Shown here in pieces: positions 1 to 7,631 of a stretch of DNA of 10,954 nucleotides (the stretch's first letter is position 1; the number at the start of each line of letters is the position of its first letter). Under the pieces are notes generated by a model. That model searched no databases. It worked only from the letters and a program-made list of their open reading frames with translations, and was not told the origin of the DNA. The stretch is from the NCBI GenBank assembly GCA_023419055.1, contig JAEZYO010000684.1, positions 1 through 10,954 of the forward strand, written 5' to 3'. Source of the DNA: Pseudomonadota bacterium. Its GTDB lineage: Bacteria; Myxococcota; Polyangia; Polyangiales; Polyangiaceae. A program made the position numbers and the translations under genes.

Positions 1-2368
1 CGTTGCGGGTCTCGATGCTGAGCGGGCCCCCTCGCGGCATCGCGTCGCGCGCGTTGACCGACAGGTTCACCAACACTTGTTCGAGCTGCCCGGGATCCGC
101 CTTGACCTGAGCGAGGCGCGGATCGAGCACGACCACGAGCTCGATGTCCTCTCCAATCAGCCGCCTCAGCATCTTCTCCGTTTCTGTGACGACGGAGTTC
201 AGGTCGAGCACCTTGGGCTCGAGCAGCTGCTGACGGCTGAACGCCAGCAACTGTCGAATCAGCGCTCGGGCCCGCGCCCCGGCCCTGTGGATCTCGAGCA
301 CTAGTTCCCGCATGGGGTTTCGCGGCGCGAGATCGTTCAGGAGCAGGTCGCTATAACCGCTGATGACGGTGAGGAGGTTATTGAAATCGTGGGCCACACC
401 ACCCGCGAGCGTGCCTATCGCTTCCATCTTCTGCGCTTGCCGGAACTGCTCTTCGAGCCGCCGGCGAGCGGTCACGTCCTGACTCACCCCGATCAATCGC
501 AGCACGCGACCTCGATGGTCCAGCTCCGGCTCGACCCTTCCCAGCACCCACTTCACCTCTTCGCCGACGACGAACCTGAGCTCCATCTCGAACGGCACAC
601 CACGCGCGGCGCCCTCCAGGGCCTCTTGCACGCGGGCACGGTCGTCGGGGTGAACGAGCGAAAGGAGGTCTTCTACCCGGTGCGGCGTGGGGGCCCAGTT
701 GAACTGGCGGTGGACCTCGTCCGACGTGAGGAGCGTCCCGTCGCGGACGTCGATGGTAAAGCTCGCGAGGTGGGCCATCGCCTCGGCGCGCCGGAGCAGG
801 TCCTCACTGCGAAGCCGGGCAGCGTCGGCGCGCAGGCGCTCCGTCACGTCCTGGAGCAGCCCGATGTGGGTTCCGTCCGAGAGGCGGACCGTGGAGATCA
901 AGACGTCGATGGGAGCCCCGTCCTTCGTCCGCACGTTGAATGCGCTCCATTCGCCGGTTCCCCGAGCCATGAACTCGAGCGCGCGCTTTCGCTCTCGTGG
1001 GTCGGGAAGGAGCTTCGCATAAACGTCCAGCTCGGGATCCGAAAGCTCCTTCAACGTCCAGCCGAACAGACGTTCCCAAGCCAGGTTGACGAGCAGCAGC
1101 CGACCACCCTCGTCGAAGAAGGAGATCGCGAGCGGGGCGTTGTCGAAGATCTTCTGCAAGACCTCCTTCTGCCTCCTGACCTCGTCCTCGGCGCGCTGGC
1201 GCTCGGTGATGTCCATGAGCGTGGCGACGATCCGCGTTGCTCGGCCGGCGGCATCGAAGAAGGCCTTCGCTCGTGAGGTCGTGAAGCGGACGTCCCCATC
1301 GGGGGACAGCACGCGGTAATCGATGGCGATCTCGGGCCGGCCGGCGTTCACGGTCTCGACTTCTCGACTCAGCCGCTCGCGATCGTCGGGGTGCACCCGC
1401 TCGAGGTACTCCTCGAAGGTGATGTGGCTCATTCCCGGCGGAAACCCGAGCACCCGCTCCAGCGCGCTCGAGAGGGTGATCCGACGAGTGACGAGATCCA
1501 GCTCGCCGGTGCCGATCTTCGCGGCATCGAAGGTGAGCCGCAGCCTCTCTTCGTTCGCCCGCGCGGCCTCCTCTGCCCGCTTGCGCTCGGTGATTTCCTG
1601 GACGTACCCGTACCAGACCACGCCGCCGTCCGGGTGCGGGAAAGGATTGCTGTAGCCCTCTAGCCAGAGCTCCCCTCGCGTCGGGTGCAGGACCCGGTAT
1701 TCGAGCCACCAGGGCGCCATGTTCTGGGCAGACTCGAGGATCGACGCGCGCAGACGAGCTTCATCGTCGGGGTGCGTCCGAGTCAGCACGGGCTCGGCGT
1801 CGTCCACCACGTCCTCCGGTCGGAGCTCGTACAGGTCCCAGATTCGCTGCGAAGCGTAGGGCGCGCACAACGAACCGTCCTTGCGCAGGTGAAACACGCC
1901 CATCAAACCAGGCGACGACTCCGCGAGGTTCCGGAACTCCGCCTCTCGCGCGCTCAAGGCCTCCTCCGCTCGCTTGCGCGGTGTGATGTCGCGGCAGACC
2001 GTCATGACGTGCGGCCGCTCCTGGTAGCGGACCAGCGTCGACGAGGTCTCGATCCAGTGCCAGCTCCCGTCTTCGGCGCGCACCCGCCACTCGAACTGCT
2101 CCTTCCCTCCGGCCAGCACCCGGCGCCACCAGCGACGGCCCGCTTCTACGTCTTCGGGGTGAGCTGCCTCGAAGACATCGCTCGGGATTCGACCGAACAT
2201 GCGCTCGACGGACGGGCTCGCGTAGATGCAGTGTCCGGCGAGATCGTGCAGGCGGATCATCTCGGTCGCGTTCTCCGCTACCAGGCGATAGATCGCGTCT
2301 TCCTCGCGCGACCCCGAAGGGCTCGGCTTGCGATGCTGATCGCGCGGGGTGACGTCGGGAGCAGCCAT
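1..2368 (-). CDS. Multi-PAS sensor histidine kinase (3' end beyond window)
   Basis: Cytoplasmic sensor kinase expected to autophosphorylate on histidine and pass the phosphate to an unseen response regulator. Hand translation from the ATG at 2368 gives 789 uninterrupted residues running off the left edge. No signal peptide or membrane segment is visible. Five tandem PAS/PAC units lie at about residues 24-135, 143-264, 272-393, 402-512 and 524-637. Most carry a HPDD or HPED motif, and all five end in a PAC tail such as [10 protein letters not shown]. The H-box is [20 protein letters not shown] with phospho-acceptor His660, the DFNN subtype common in PAS-rich kinases. The N-box begins at [17 protein letters not shown] (Asn768, Asn772). 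The G1, F and G2 boxes and any REC domain would lie outside the window. The start is supported by an AGGGCGAG purine run about 8 bases upstream; a GTG at 2428 would add 20 residues. The ligands sensed are unknown. The frame is certain; the exact start is less so. Confidence 0.93.
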   Translation of the reverse strand, partial: MAAPDVTPRDQHRKPSPSGSREEDAIYRLVAENATEMIRLHDLAGHCIYASPSVERMFGRIPSDVFEAAHPEDVEAGRRWWRRVLAGGKEQFEWRVRAEDGSWHWIETSSTLVRYQERPHVMTVCRDITPRKRAEEALSAREAEFRNLAESSPGLMGVFHLRKDGSLCAPYASQRIWDLYELRPEDVVDDAEPVLTRTHPDDEARLRASILESAQNMAPWWLEYRVLHPTRGELWLEGYSNPFPHPDGGVVWYGYVQEITERKRAEEAARANEERLRLTFDAAKIGTGELDLVTRRITLSSALERVLGFPPGMSHITFEEYLERVHPDDRERLSREVETVNAGRPEIAIDYRVLSPDGDVRFTTSRAKAFFDAAGRATRIVATLMDITERQRAEDEVRRQKEVLQKIFDNAPLAISFFDEGGRLLLVNLAWERLFGWTLKELSDPELDVYAKLLPDPRERKRALEFMARGTGEWSAFNVRTKDGAPIDVLISTVRLSDGTHIGLLQDVTERLRADAARLRSEDLLRRAEAMAHLASFTIDVRDGTLLTSDEVHRQFNWAPTPHRVEDLLSLVHPDDRARVQEALEGAARGVPFEMELRFVVGEEVKWVLGRVEPELDHRGRVLRLIGVSQDVTARRRLEEQFRQAQKMEAIGTLAGGVAHDFNNLLTVISGYSDLLLNDLAPRNPMRELVLEIHRAGARARALIRQLLAFSRQQLLEPKVLDLNSVVTETEKMLRRLIGEDIELVVVLDPRLAQVKADPGQLEQVLVNLSVNARDAMPRGGPLSIETRN

Positions 2369-2691
2369 CCGAATCTCGCCCTGCCGCCGAACGGAGGGGA
2401 CCGCGAGTCGACCCGTCGCGACGGTCACTCTAAGCTGCGGCCGAGGGAGGGCGCCGTCGAGGTTTTCGAGCGGGTAGGACACGCGGAAGCGGAAAACGAC
2501 GCAGGCGGCTTCATTGATGCGAGTCGAACCGAGTGTCCCAAACTACCCCGAGGAAGAACGCCTCGTTCGAGAGGCTGGTACGCGCTCCTCGGCGCGCAAC
2601 ACGGCGGGCATCGATCGTGCAGGAGCGCGGCCGGTTCGTCAGCATCCGTCGTAATCGAACGCTCACCAGCAGCCTGTGGGGGGGAAGCACC
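2369..2691. promoter_or_regulatory. Divergent intergenic region between kinase and small Cys/His gene
   Basis: This 323-bp stretch separates the minus-strand kinase from the plus-strand gene at 2692, so it should hold both promoters. On the minus strand TTGGGA (2536-2541) and ATCAAT (2513-2518) are 17 bp apart and could be a weak -35/-10 pair for the kinase. The -10 match is poor. I see no convincing plus-strand promoter. Open frames run through here on both strands, as expected in GC-rich DNA, but none resembles a known protein and I accept none as a gene. Confidence 0.3.
2413..2424. promoter_or_regulatory. 12-bp perfect palindrome upstream of the PAS kinase
   Basis: CCGTCGCGACGG reads the same on both strands and is centred about 50 bp upstream of the kinase start. 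It could be an operator half-site pair for a dimeric regulator. Short GC palindromes also arise by chance in DNA of this composition, and only one copy was noticed in this region. Confidence 0.2.
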
Positions 2692-3129
2692 ATGTTCTTG
2701 CGTCGTCGATCCGAGCACCAGCAGCGTTTCATCGAGAGGAAGAAGCGCGAAGACGAAGCGCCGCGCCTGGTCGCTCTCGCTCCCACGCTCGAATCCCTGC
2801 GAATCGAGATCCACGAAAGCTCCCCCGAGAACCCTCGCCCTTGTCCCCGGGCGACGCACGTCAGGCACATCATGGTGGCCACCGCGCCCGCCTGCTTCTT
2901 CGTCCCGTGTCACGATCCGGCCTGTCGAGAGGGCGGACACGATGCGACGCGCGATGTGTTGGACGCTCTCGCGCGACAGCTGAGTCGATTCGGAGGAACG
3001 AAGTCCTGTCCGGGGAAAGTCGGACTTTCGCCGTGCGCGCGCACCCTGCACTACGAGGCCACGGCCACCTATCGGCCGCTGTCGCTCGACCGAGCCCCTG
3101 CAGCGAGTGACCGGAGAGCGCTGCGGTAG
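2692..3129 (+). CDS. Small Cys/His-rich protein of unknown function
   Basis: A 145-residue predicted cytoplasmic protein with no signal peptide or membrane helix. The N-terminal 25 residues are highly basic and charged. The core (about residues 34-127) contains VPCHDPAC (Cys73, His74, Cys78) followed by GGHD (His83), then a second pair, Cys106 and Cys115, with His120. Cys51 and Cys68 add to the set. The spacing suggests a metal-binding or disulfide fold, which is inference. From memory the pattern resembles uncharacterised small proteins of Deltaproteobacteria/Myxococcota, but I can name no family. The ATG at 2692 was chosen because GGGGGGGAAG ends 4 bases before it; a GTG at 2533 in the same frame would add 53 residues that look non-coding. 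Codons are strongly G/C-ending. The gene is convergent with the lipoprotein gene and followed by hairpins. The ordered motifs argue against chance, but expression is unproven. Confidence 0.7.
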   Translation: MFLRRRSEHQQRFIERKKREDEAPRLVALAPTLESLRIEIHESSPENPRPCPRATHVRHIMVATAPACFFVPCHDPACREGGHDATRDVLDALARQLSRFGGTKSCPGKVGLSPCARTLHYEATATYRPLSLDRAPAASDRRALR

Positions 3130-3140
3130 CCCAGCACCGA

Positions 3141-3190
3141 GCGATCCGAACGATCGCAGCGCGACGAGGGCCCCCTGAAGAGGGCCCTCG
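3141..3190. terminator. Tandem hairpins, likely bidirectional terminator
   Basis: Two stem-loops sit between convergent genes. The first, 3141-3157, pairs GCGATC with GATCGC around a 5-nt loop. The second, 3165-3190, is a perfect 9-bp stem, CGAGGGCCC with GGGCCCTCG, around an 8-nt loop. The second lies 11 bp past the lipoprotein stop codon and 35 bp past the small gene's stop codon, so it could terminate both. No U-tract follows on either strand, which is common for hairpins at gene ends in very GC-rich genomes but makes intrinsic termination less certain. Confidence 0.65.
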
Positions 3191-3201
3191 AACTCGCTGG
3201 C

Positions 3202-6200
3202 TCACTTGGGGATGTCAGTGCGGCGCTTGCAGTCGGTCGAGCATCGGGCGCTGCCGGCAGGGCCGTCGTCGCACTCCTCACCTTGCTTGGCCTGCACCTG
3301 GCGGTCACCGCAGTAAGGGGCGAGCGTGCAGTCGGCGTTGCACTTGCCGTACCCGCCGTCGTTCTTCTTCGCGCCGAGGTCGCACTGTTCCGGCCCGTTG
3401 CGCTCGCCGTCGCCGCAGTACGGCGCCGGAGTACAATCGTAACCGCAACCGCCGGCCTTCGGCGTGTAGGCCCGGTTCTCGAGGCCGTCGTCACAGACCT
3501 CTCCGCCGGCCGCATCGACGATGCCGTCACCACAGTAGGGGCCCCACTCGCATTGGGTGGAGCAGCCGCCGTAAGCGAGGTCGTCGTTCGCCGAGCCTGC
3601 GTCACAGAGCTCGAAGCCGGCCTGGAGTGAACCGTCGCCGCAATACGGGGGCCGTTCGCAGCGAGGACCACAGGACTGCTCGTTGTAGGCGTAGTCGTCG
3701 TCGTTGAACCCGTTGTCGCACTGCTCGCCTTCGAGCGATTGAAGCTCGGCGTCGCCGCAGTGCGGCCCCTTGGTGCAGGACTGCGTGCACTCGTCGTACC
3801 CGCCCTGGTTCAGGCTCTCGCCGTCGTCACACTCCTCGAACGGCGAGTCGAGGCTCGCGTCGCCGCAGAGCGGGCCCCACTCGCAGCTGCTGGTGCAGCC
3901 GCCGTAGGCGTTGGACGCGAACTGCCCGTAGTCGCAGGTCTCGTTCGCCTGCTTGACCCCGTCACCGCAGTACGGCTTGAACGTGCAGTCCGACGCGCAC
4001 GGCGACCCGGCCGTGCCGTTCACGGCGCTGCCTTCGTCGCACTGTTCGGGGCCGTTACGCACCCCGTCGCCGCAGCGGGCGCCAGGCTGGCAGTTGTAGC
4101 CACACGAGCTCGGCCCGTAGGTCGTGCCGTTGGCCGCGCCGTCGTCGCACGACTCGTTCCCGTTGACGACGTCGTCACCGCAGTAGCCGCCCAGCGTGCA
4201 GGACGTCGTGCAGCTCGTCGGCCCGTAGCTCGAGTCGTTGTTGCCGGAGCCGTTGTCGCACTGCTCGAAGCCGGCCTGGAGCAATCCGTCGCCGCAGCGG
4301 GCGGGCAGAACGCAGCCCGGCGCGCACGGGTCGGCGGGCGGGTTGCTCCCGACGTAGAGGTCGGAGTTCGTGCCGTTGTCGCAGATCTCGCCGTCCTGAA
4401 GGATGCCGTCGCCGCAGACGGCCCGCGCGGTGCAGGACGTGTTGCAGGCGCCGGACACGCCGTCTTCGTTGTCCTCTCCGTCGTCGCAGAACTCGTAGCC
4501 GGTCACGACGCCGTCGCCGCAGTCGGGCTTGCAGTAGGAGCGCGGCGCGAGGAAGCCGGCGAGCGTGAGCTTGAAGTTCGACTCCGAAGTGTGACGCTCG
4601 GCGTGGAAGAGGACGATCTCGTACACTCCGCCCTTGACCAGGCCGAAGCGGACGTCGTCGTTGCTGGCCACTTCCTGTGCCTCGAGCGCGCAAGTGGGAG
4701 GCTCGGAGCCGCTCTGGTGCGCGGAGCAGTTGCTGTCGGTCGCACCCGGGTCTCCGTCGTCTCCGAGGACGACTCGTCCGTGCTCGGCGCCGTGCACGCC
4801 ACCGATGTCGACGGCGAGCCGCCCGTTGATGAACACCCAAACGTCGTCGTCGCCGCGGAAGCTGAGCGTTTCGCCGCCCTTGTACTGAAAGAAGTAACGA
4901 AGCTCGGTGGTGAAGTGGAAGTTCTTCGTGTTCCCGTCGTTGCCGAAGCCGAGCGACGTGAGCGGGAAGAAGTTCGAGCTCTCGTACACGTAGACGTCCG
5001 AGGTCGCGCCGCCCTGGCGAGTCAGGGTGAGCGAGTTGGGGCTCGTCATCGGACTCATACCGATCACGCCATTTTGACCGGTCGTGTTGGAAGCGTTCGT
5101 GTCGCGGTACCAGAGCGCGAAGGTGCTCGGGCTCGTGATGTCGGCGTCACTGTTCGCGCGGTGGAAGATGGGCTTGCCCGCGTCGTCGAGCCACCCGCAA
5201 GTCGTGCTGCTGCAAGTCTGGCCGGCCCCGCCGCTGCAGGAGGCGTTCGCGGTGCGGGTGCAGACGCGCCCGGGGATGCGCGATTCGCTCTCGATGTTCC
5301 ACTCGAAATCGGGGTGGCCGCCGCTCGACGAGCGCTTCTTGAAGTCGCGGTACTTGACCTTGAAGTCGATCGTCTGCGGGTAAGTCACCCGATCTTCGCA
5401 GACGTAGCCGTCCTCGATCTCGCAGTTGTTGGTGATGGGTGACAGGGAGCAGCCGTCACCCGCGATCAGGTTGCCGTCGTCGCACTCTTCGATGCCGGTA
5501 ACGAGGCCGTCCCCACACGAGACGTTCACCGTCGGCGCTGGGCCCACGGTGACGGTCGGCTCCTTCTGACAGGTGGGGCCGCAGCCGTCGCCGGCGATCT
5601 TGTTGCCGTCGTCACAGCCCTCGCCGCCCTCGACGACGTTGTTCCCGCACACCGCGGCCACGCAGTCTTGCCCCGGATTCGGGCAGGTGTAGCCGGGCTC
5701 GACGCGGCAGCCCTCGCTGCAGCCGTCCCCGCCGACGGCGTCGCCGTCGTCGCAGGCTTCATCACCCCGGAGGATGCCGTCGCCGCAGCGCGGAATGCAG
5801 GGCTTGCCCTGCTCGGGGCAGACCCAACCCGTGGCTCGCACGCACGCGTGGCAGCCGTCGCTCGAGTCGCTGTCGTTGCCGTCGTCGCACTGCTCCCCCT
5901 GCTCGTGGATCCCGTTCCCGCACACCGGGCGCACGCACGTGGAAGGCCCGAAGCCCGAGCAGAACCAGCCCGCCTCTTGCTTGCAGCTCGCGCTGCAGCC
6001 GTTGCCCGGCTTCGGCGGATCGCACTCCTCACCATTCTGGTACTGGACGGTGGTGTCCCCGCAGAACGGGTTCCGCACGCACACACCCGGTTGAGGGCAG
6101 CTCCAGCCCGGCTCGACTTCGCAGGTCGCGCTGCAGCCGTCGAGGGACGGCGGCTCACACGTCTCACCGAGCTCCACGATGCCGTTGCCGCACTGAGGCG

Positions 6201-7284
6201 GAGCGCTGGTGGCCGGGTCGAAGCTCTTGCAACCCGGCAAGCAGCCGCTCGTGCCCGGCGGATCACAGATCTCGCCCGGCTCGACGATGCCGTTCCCGCA
6301 TTCGATGCTCGAGCCGCACGTGCTCGGTGAGCCGGAACAGGCGAAGAATGGCTCCTCTCGGCAGGCCGCGGAGCAGCCGTCACCGCTCAGGCGCCCGCCG
6401 TCGTCGCACTCCTCATCGCCGACGACGGCGCCGTCACCGCAGATCGAGAAGCAGCCGCTCGTCGAGCAACGGAAGCCGGGCTCGACCTGGCACTGGCTCG
6501 AGCACCCGTCGCCGTCGTCGGTGTTGTCGTCGTCGCACCCTTCGTTCGGGGTGCGCACCCCGTCGCCACACACGTCGGCGACACACGGTTCGCCCGGCAC
6601 TTGGCAGAAGTAGCCCGGCTCGACCTGGCAGCTCTCGTCACACCCGTCGCCGCTCTCCGGCAGCTCACCGTCGTCGCACTGCTCGCCGCGCTCGCGGACG
6701 CCGTTGCCGCAAACCGGGACCTCCACGCACGGCTTGCCGGGGCGAATGCAGACCCAGCCCGCCTCGATGACCTCGCAGTCGCCCGCGCAGCCATCGCCGT
6801 CCTCGGTGTTGCCGTCGTCGCACGCCTCGTTGCCTTCGATGCGCTCGTTCCCGCAGATGACGACCTGCTCGCACTCCTCGCCGATCTTCGAGCAGTCGTA
6901 CGCGAGGTCGACCTCGGTGCAGTCCGCGGAGCAGCCGTCGCCGTCCTTCGCGTTCCCGTCGTCGCAGAGCTCACCGGGCTCGAGCTCGCCGTTACCGCAT
7001 TCGTACTCCTCGATCCCGGGGACTCCGCCGGTAGGTCCGGCGTCCACGTCGATCGTGCCCGAACCACCGCTCGCCCCCGAGCCGCCCGTTCCTCCGGCAG
7101 CTCCGCTGCCCTCGACGTCGGTGCCGCCTCCGACGCTGGGGCTTCCGCCGCACGCCAGCAGCAAGGCGATGGATACCGCCAGCGCCGGCGCCGCGAATCT
7201 GCGGGCAGGCACGCGCGAAGGCGACGGTGACGAGATGAAGCGAAAGCCCGGAGAAGATCGTCGAATCATGATCGGTAGGCACAC
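3202..7284 (-). CDS. Giant cysteine-rich repeat lipoprotein with central fibro-slime domain
   Basis: A predicted surface lipoprotein of 1360 residues. The N-terminus has a basic stretch (RVPARRF), a hydrophobic segment (residues 31-44) and a lipobox LLAC with Cys45 as the lipidation site; Gly at +2 gives no inner-membrane retention signal. A Gly/Ser linker (46-90) follows. Residues 96-638 hold 12 cysteine-rich repeats of the CGNG..GE.CDDGN..GDGC..C type (DUF4215/Myxococcus Cys-rich class). Residues 639-921 form a fibro-slime/PA14-like domain with the hallmark FRGDDDVWVFINGRLAVDIG. Residues 922-1360 hold 12 further, shorter repeats ending at TGA. The mature region has roughly 122 cysteines by hand count, so it needs an oxidising compartment. 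A role in adhesion, matrix or carbohydrate binding is inferred from the domain types only. The start is GTG at 7284 or ATG at 7269; neither has a clear ribosome site, and both leave the lipoprotein signal intact. It appears monocistronic. Confidence 0.92.
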   Translation of the reverse strand: MCLPIMIRRSSPGFRFISSPSPSRVPARRFAAPALAVSIALLLACGGSPSVGGGTDVEGSGAAGGTGGSGASGGSGTIDVDAGPTGGVPGIEEYECGNGELEPGELCDDGNAKDGDGCSADCTEVDLAYDCSKIGEECEQVVICGNERIEGNEACDDGNTEDGDGCAGDCEVIEAGWVCIRPGKPCVEVPVCGNGVRERGEQCDDGELPESGDGCDESCQVEPGYFCQVPGEPCVADVCGDGVRTPNEGCDDDNTDDGDGCSSQCQVEPGFRCSTSGCFSICGDGAVVGDEECDDGGRLSGDGCSAACREEPFFACSGSPSTCGSSIECGNGIVEPGEICDPPGTSGCLPGCKSFDPATSAPPQCGNGIVELGETCEPPSLDGCSATCEVEPGWSCPQPGVCVRNPFCGDTTVQYQNGEECDPPKPGNGCSASCKQEAGWFCSGFGPSTCVRPVCGNGIHEQGEQCDDGNDSDSSDGCHACVRATGWVCPEQGKPCIPRCGDGILRGDEACDDGDAVGGDGCSEGCRVEPGYTCPNPGQDCVAAVCGNNVVEGGEGCDDGNKIAGDGCGPTCQKEPTVTVGPAPTVNVSCGDGLVTGIEECDDGNLIAGDGCSLSPITNNCEIEDGYVCEDRVTYPQTIDFKVKYRDFKKRSSSGGHPDFEWNIESESRIPGRVCTRTANASCSGGAGQTCSSTTCGWLDDAGKPIFHRANSDADITSPSTFALWYRDTNASNTTGQNGVIGMSPMTSPNSLTLTRQGGATSDVYVYESSNFFPLTSLGFGNDGNTKNFHFTTELRYFFQYKGGETLSFRGDDDVWVFINGRLAVDIGGVHGAEHGRVVLGDDGDPGATDSNCSAHQSGSEPPTCALEAQEVASNDDVRFGLVKGGVYEIVLFHAERHTSESNFKLTLAGFLAPRSYCKPDCGDGVVTGYEFCDDGEDNEDGVSGACNTSCTARAVCGDGILQDGEICDNGTNSDLYVGSNPPADPCAPGCVLPARCGDGLLQAGFEQCDNGSGNNDSSYGPTSCTTSCTLGGYCGDDVVNGNESCDDGAANGTTYGPSSCGYNCQPGARCGDGVRNGPEQCDEGSAVNGTAGSPCASDCTFKPYCGDGVKQANETCDYGQFASNAYGGCTSSCEWGPLCGDASLDSPFEECDDGESLNQGGYDECTQSCTKGPHCGDAELQSLEGEQCDNGFNDDDYAYNEQSCGPRCERPPYCGDGSLQAGFELCDAGSANDDLAYGGCSTQCEWGPYCGDGIVDAAGGEVCDDGLENRAYTPKAGGCGYDCTPAPYCGDGERNGPEQCDLGAKKNDGGYGKCNADCTLAPYCGDRQVQAKQGEECDDGPAGSARCSTDCKRRTDIPK
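3205..4521 (-). repeat. C-terminal array of 12 short cysteine-rich repeats
   Basis: Encodes residues 922-1360 of the lipoprotein as 12 units of 34-40 residues. The pattern is CGDG....GEQCD.G......YG.C...C..GPY, with four cysteines in every unit. Aromatic ends (PY, GY, PH) lead directly into the next CGDG. Units 1-6 (about 3868-4521) and 7-12 (about 3205-3867) are 218 and 221 residues long and share position-specific features, suggesting block duplication. Confidence 0.9.
4522..5370 (-). other. Fibro-slime / PA14-like domain within the lipoprotein
   Basis: Encodes residues 639-921. It opens with IDFKVKYRDFKK and DFEWNIESE. It continues through FALWYRDT, the segment SSNFFPLTSLGFGNDG, and FHFTTELRYFFQYKGGE. 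The signature is FRGDDDVWVFINGRLAVDIG with GVHG after it, and the domain closes with VYEIVLFHAERHTSESNFKLTL. These match the fibro-slime domain known from Fibrobacter surface proteins and Dictyostelium PSI-type PA14 proteins, as I recall them. The DDD run is the likely calcium site by analogy with PA14 domains. Seven cysteines lie within or at the edges, four of them between residues 677 and 696. Confidence 0.88.
5371..6999 (-). repeat. N-terminal array of 12 long cysteine-rich repeats
   Basis: Encodes residues 96-638 as 12 units of 36-49 residues. The usual form is CGNG....GE.CDDGN...GDGCS..C.VEPGY.C..PG.PC, with six cysteines. The acidic CDDGN..DGDG loop could bind calcium, which is inference. 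Units 6, 7 and 8 replace CDDGN with CDPP, CEPP and CDPP. Units 6 and 11 lack the last cysteine pair. Unit 12, next to the fibro-slime domain, has five cysteines and an altered third segment. Confidence 0.9.
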
Positions 7285-7340
7285 GACCGGACGCCACGGG
7301 ACACGAAGCGTGTTCCGCGCGAAGGCACGTCAGTCTTCAA

Positions 7341-7370
7341 CCTATACGGCGAGTGATTTCCTTCAAGCAA
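7341..7370 (-). promoter_or_regulatory. Candidate promoter for the lipoprotein gene
   Basis: On the minus strand TTGCTT (7365-7370) and TATAGG (7341-7346) are separated by 18 bp, within a stretch noticeably richer in A/T than its surroundings. A transcript starting near 7334 would have a leader of about 50 bases before the GTG at 7284. The match to a housekeeping sigma-factor consensus is moderate, and myxobacterial promoters are often divergent. Confidence 0.35.
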
Positions 7371-7631
7371 AATCTGCTTCACGACAACCACTCAGACAGC
7401 AACAACCCACCAGAGTGACAACGCACGACACGAACGCGAAATCCGCGTTCGCAGCGAGCGAGCACCAATACGAGAAACCTCACACACGCTCGCAAGAGCA
7501 CTGAGCCATGGAGTGTGTGACGCTGTCGCCGACATGACGGCGTGAGTGCGACCTCGCTCGACAGAGGAGACGCGCGAACGAAGAGCGCGAGTCAGCGCCA
7601 AACTGAGAAGCGGCGATCGCCGATGATCCGA
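7371..7631. other. Non-coding gap with scattered inverted repeats
   Basis: I see no gene in this stretch; the short open frames have no recognisable protein character and the base composition is less GC-rich than the flanks. It contains a perfect 8-bp stem CGAACGCG/CGCGTTCG with a 5-nt loop (7431-7451). A second 8-bp stem, TCACACAC (7480-7487) with GTGTGTGA (7513-7520), encloses a smaller GCTC-GCAA-GAGC hairpin. A 5-bp stem lies at 7527-7542, and GGCGATCGCC is a 10-bp palindrome at 7612-7621. Possible roles include operator sites or a structured leader, none proven. Confidence 0.4.

Noticed and set aside
1685..2983. A plus-strand open frame covering the start of the PAS kinase and the intergenic region.
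   Set aside because: It overlaps a clearly coding minus-strand frame with PAS motifs and has no recognisable protein content.
2425..3051. A 208-codon minus-strand frame opposite the small Cys/His gene.
   Set aside because: The plus-strand frame has ordered Cys/His motifs, a purine-rich ribosome site and a terminator. The minus frame has none of these and crosses the divergent promoter region.
3739..5442. A 567-codon plus-strand open frame opposite the lipoprotein.
   Set aside because: Its translation is Ala/Val/Arg-rich low complexity, the mirror image of the repeated Cys-Asp-Gly codons on the real strand.
3205..6999. Regularly spaced similar sequences that might suggest a CRISPR array.
   Set aside because: The periodicity is protein-level: units of about 105-147 bp remain in frame, vary in sequence and encode cysteine-rich repeats.
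7369..7391. A GG-N10-GC spacing on the minus strand (TGGTTGTCGTGAAGCA) that might be a sigma-54 promoter.
   Set aside because: Only the spacing fits; the bases around the GG and GC elements depart from the consensus, and such spacing is frequent by chance in GC-rich DNA.
7392..7601. A 69-codon minus-strand open frame in the gap between the lipoprotein and the hybrid kinase.
   Set aside because: It has no recognisable motif or clear ribosome site and runs through several inverted repeats, so it looks like chance.
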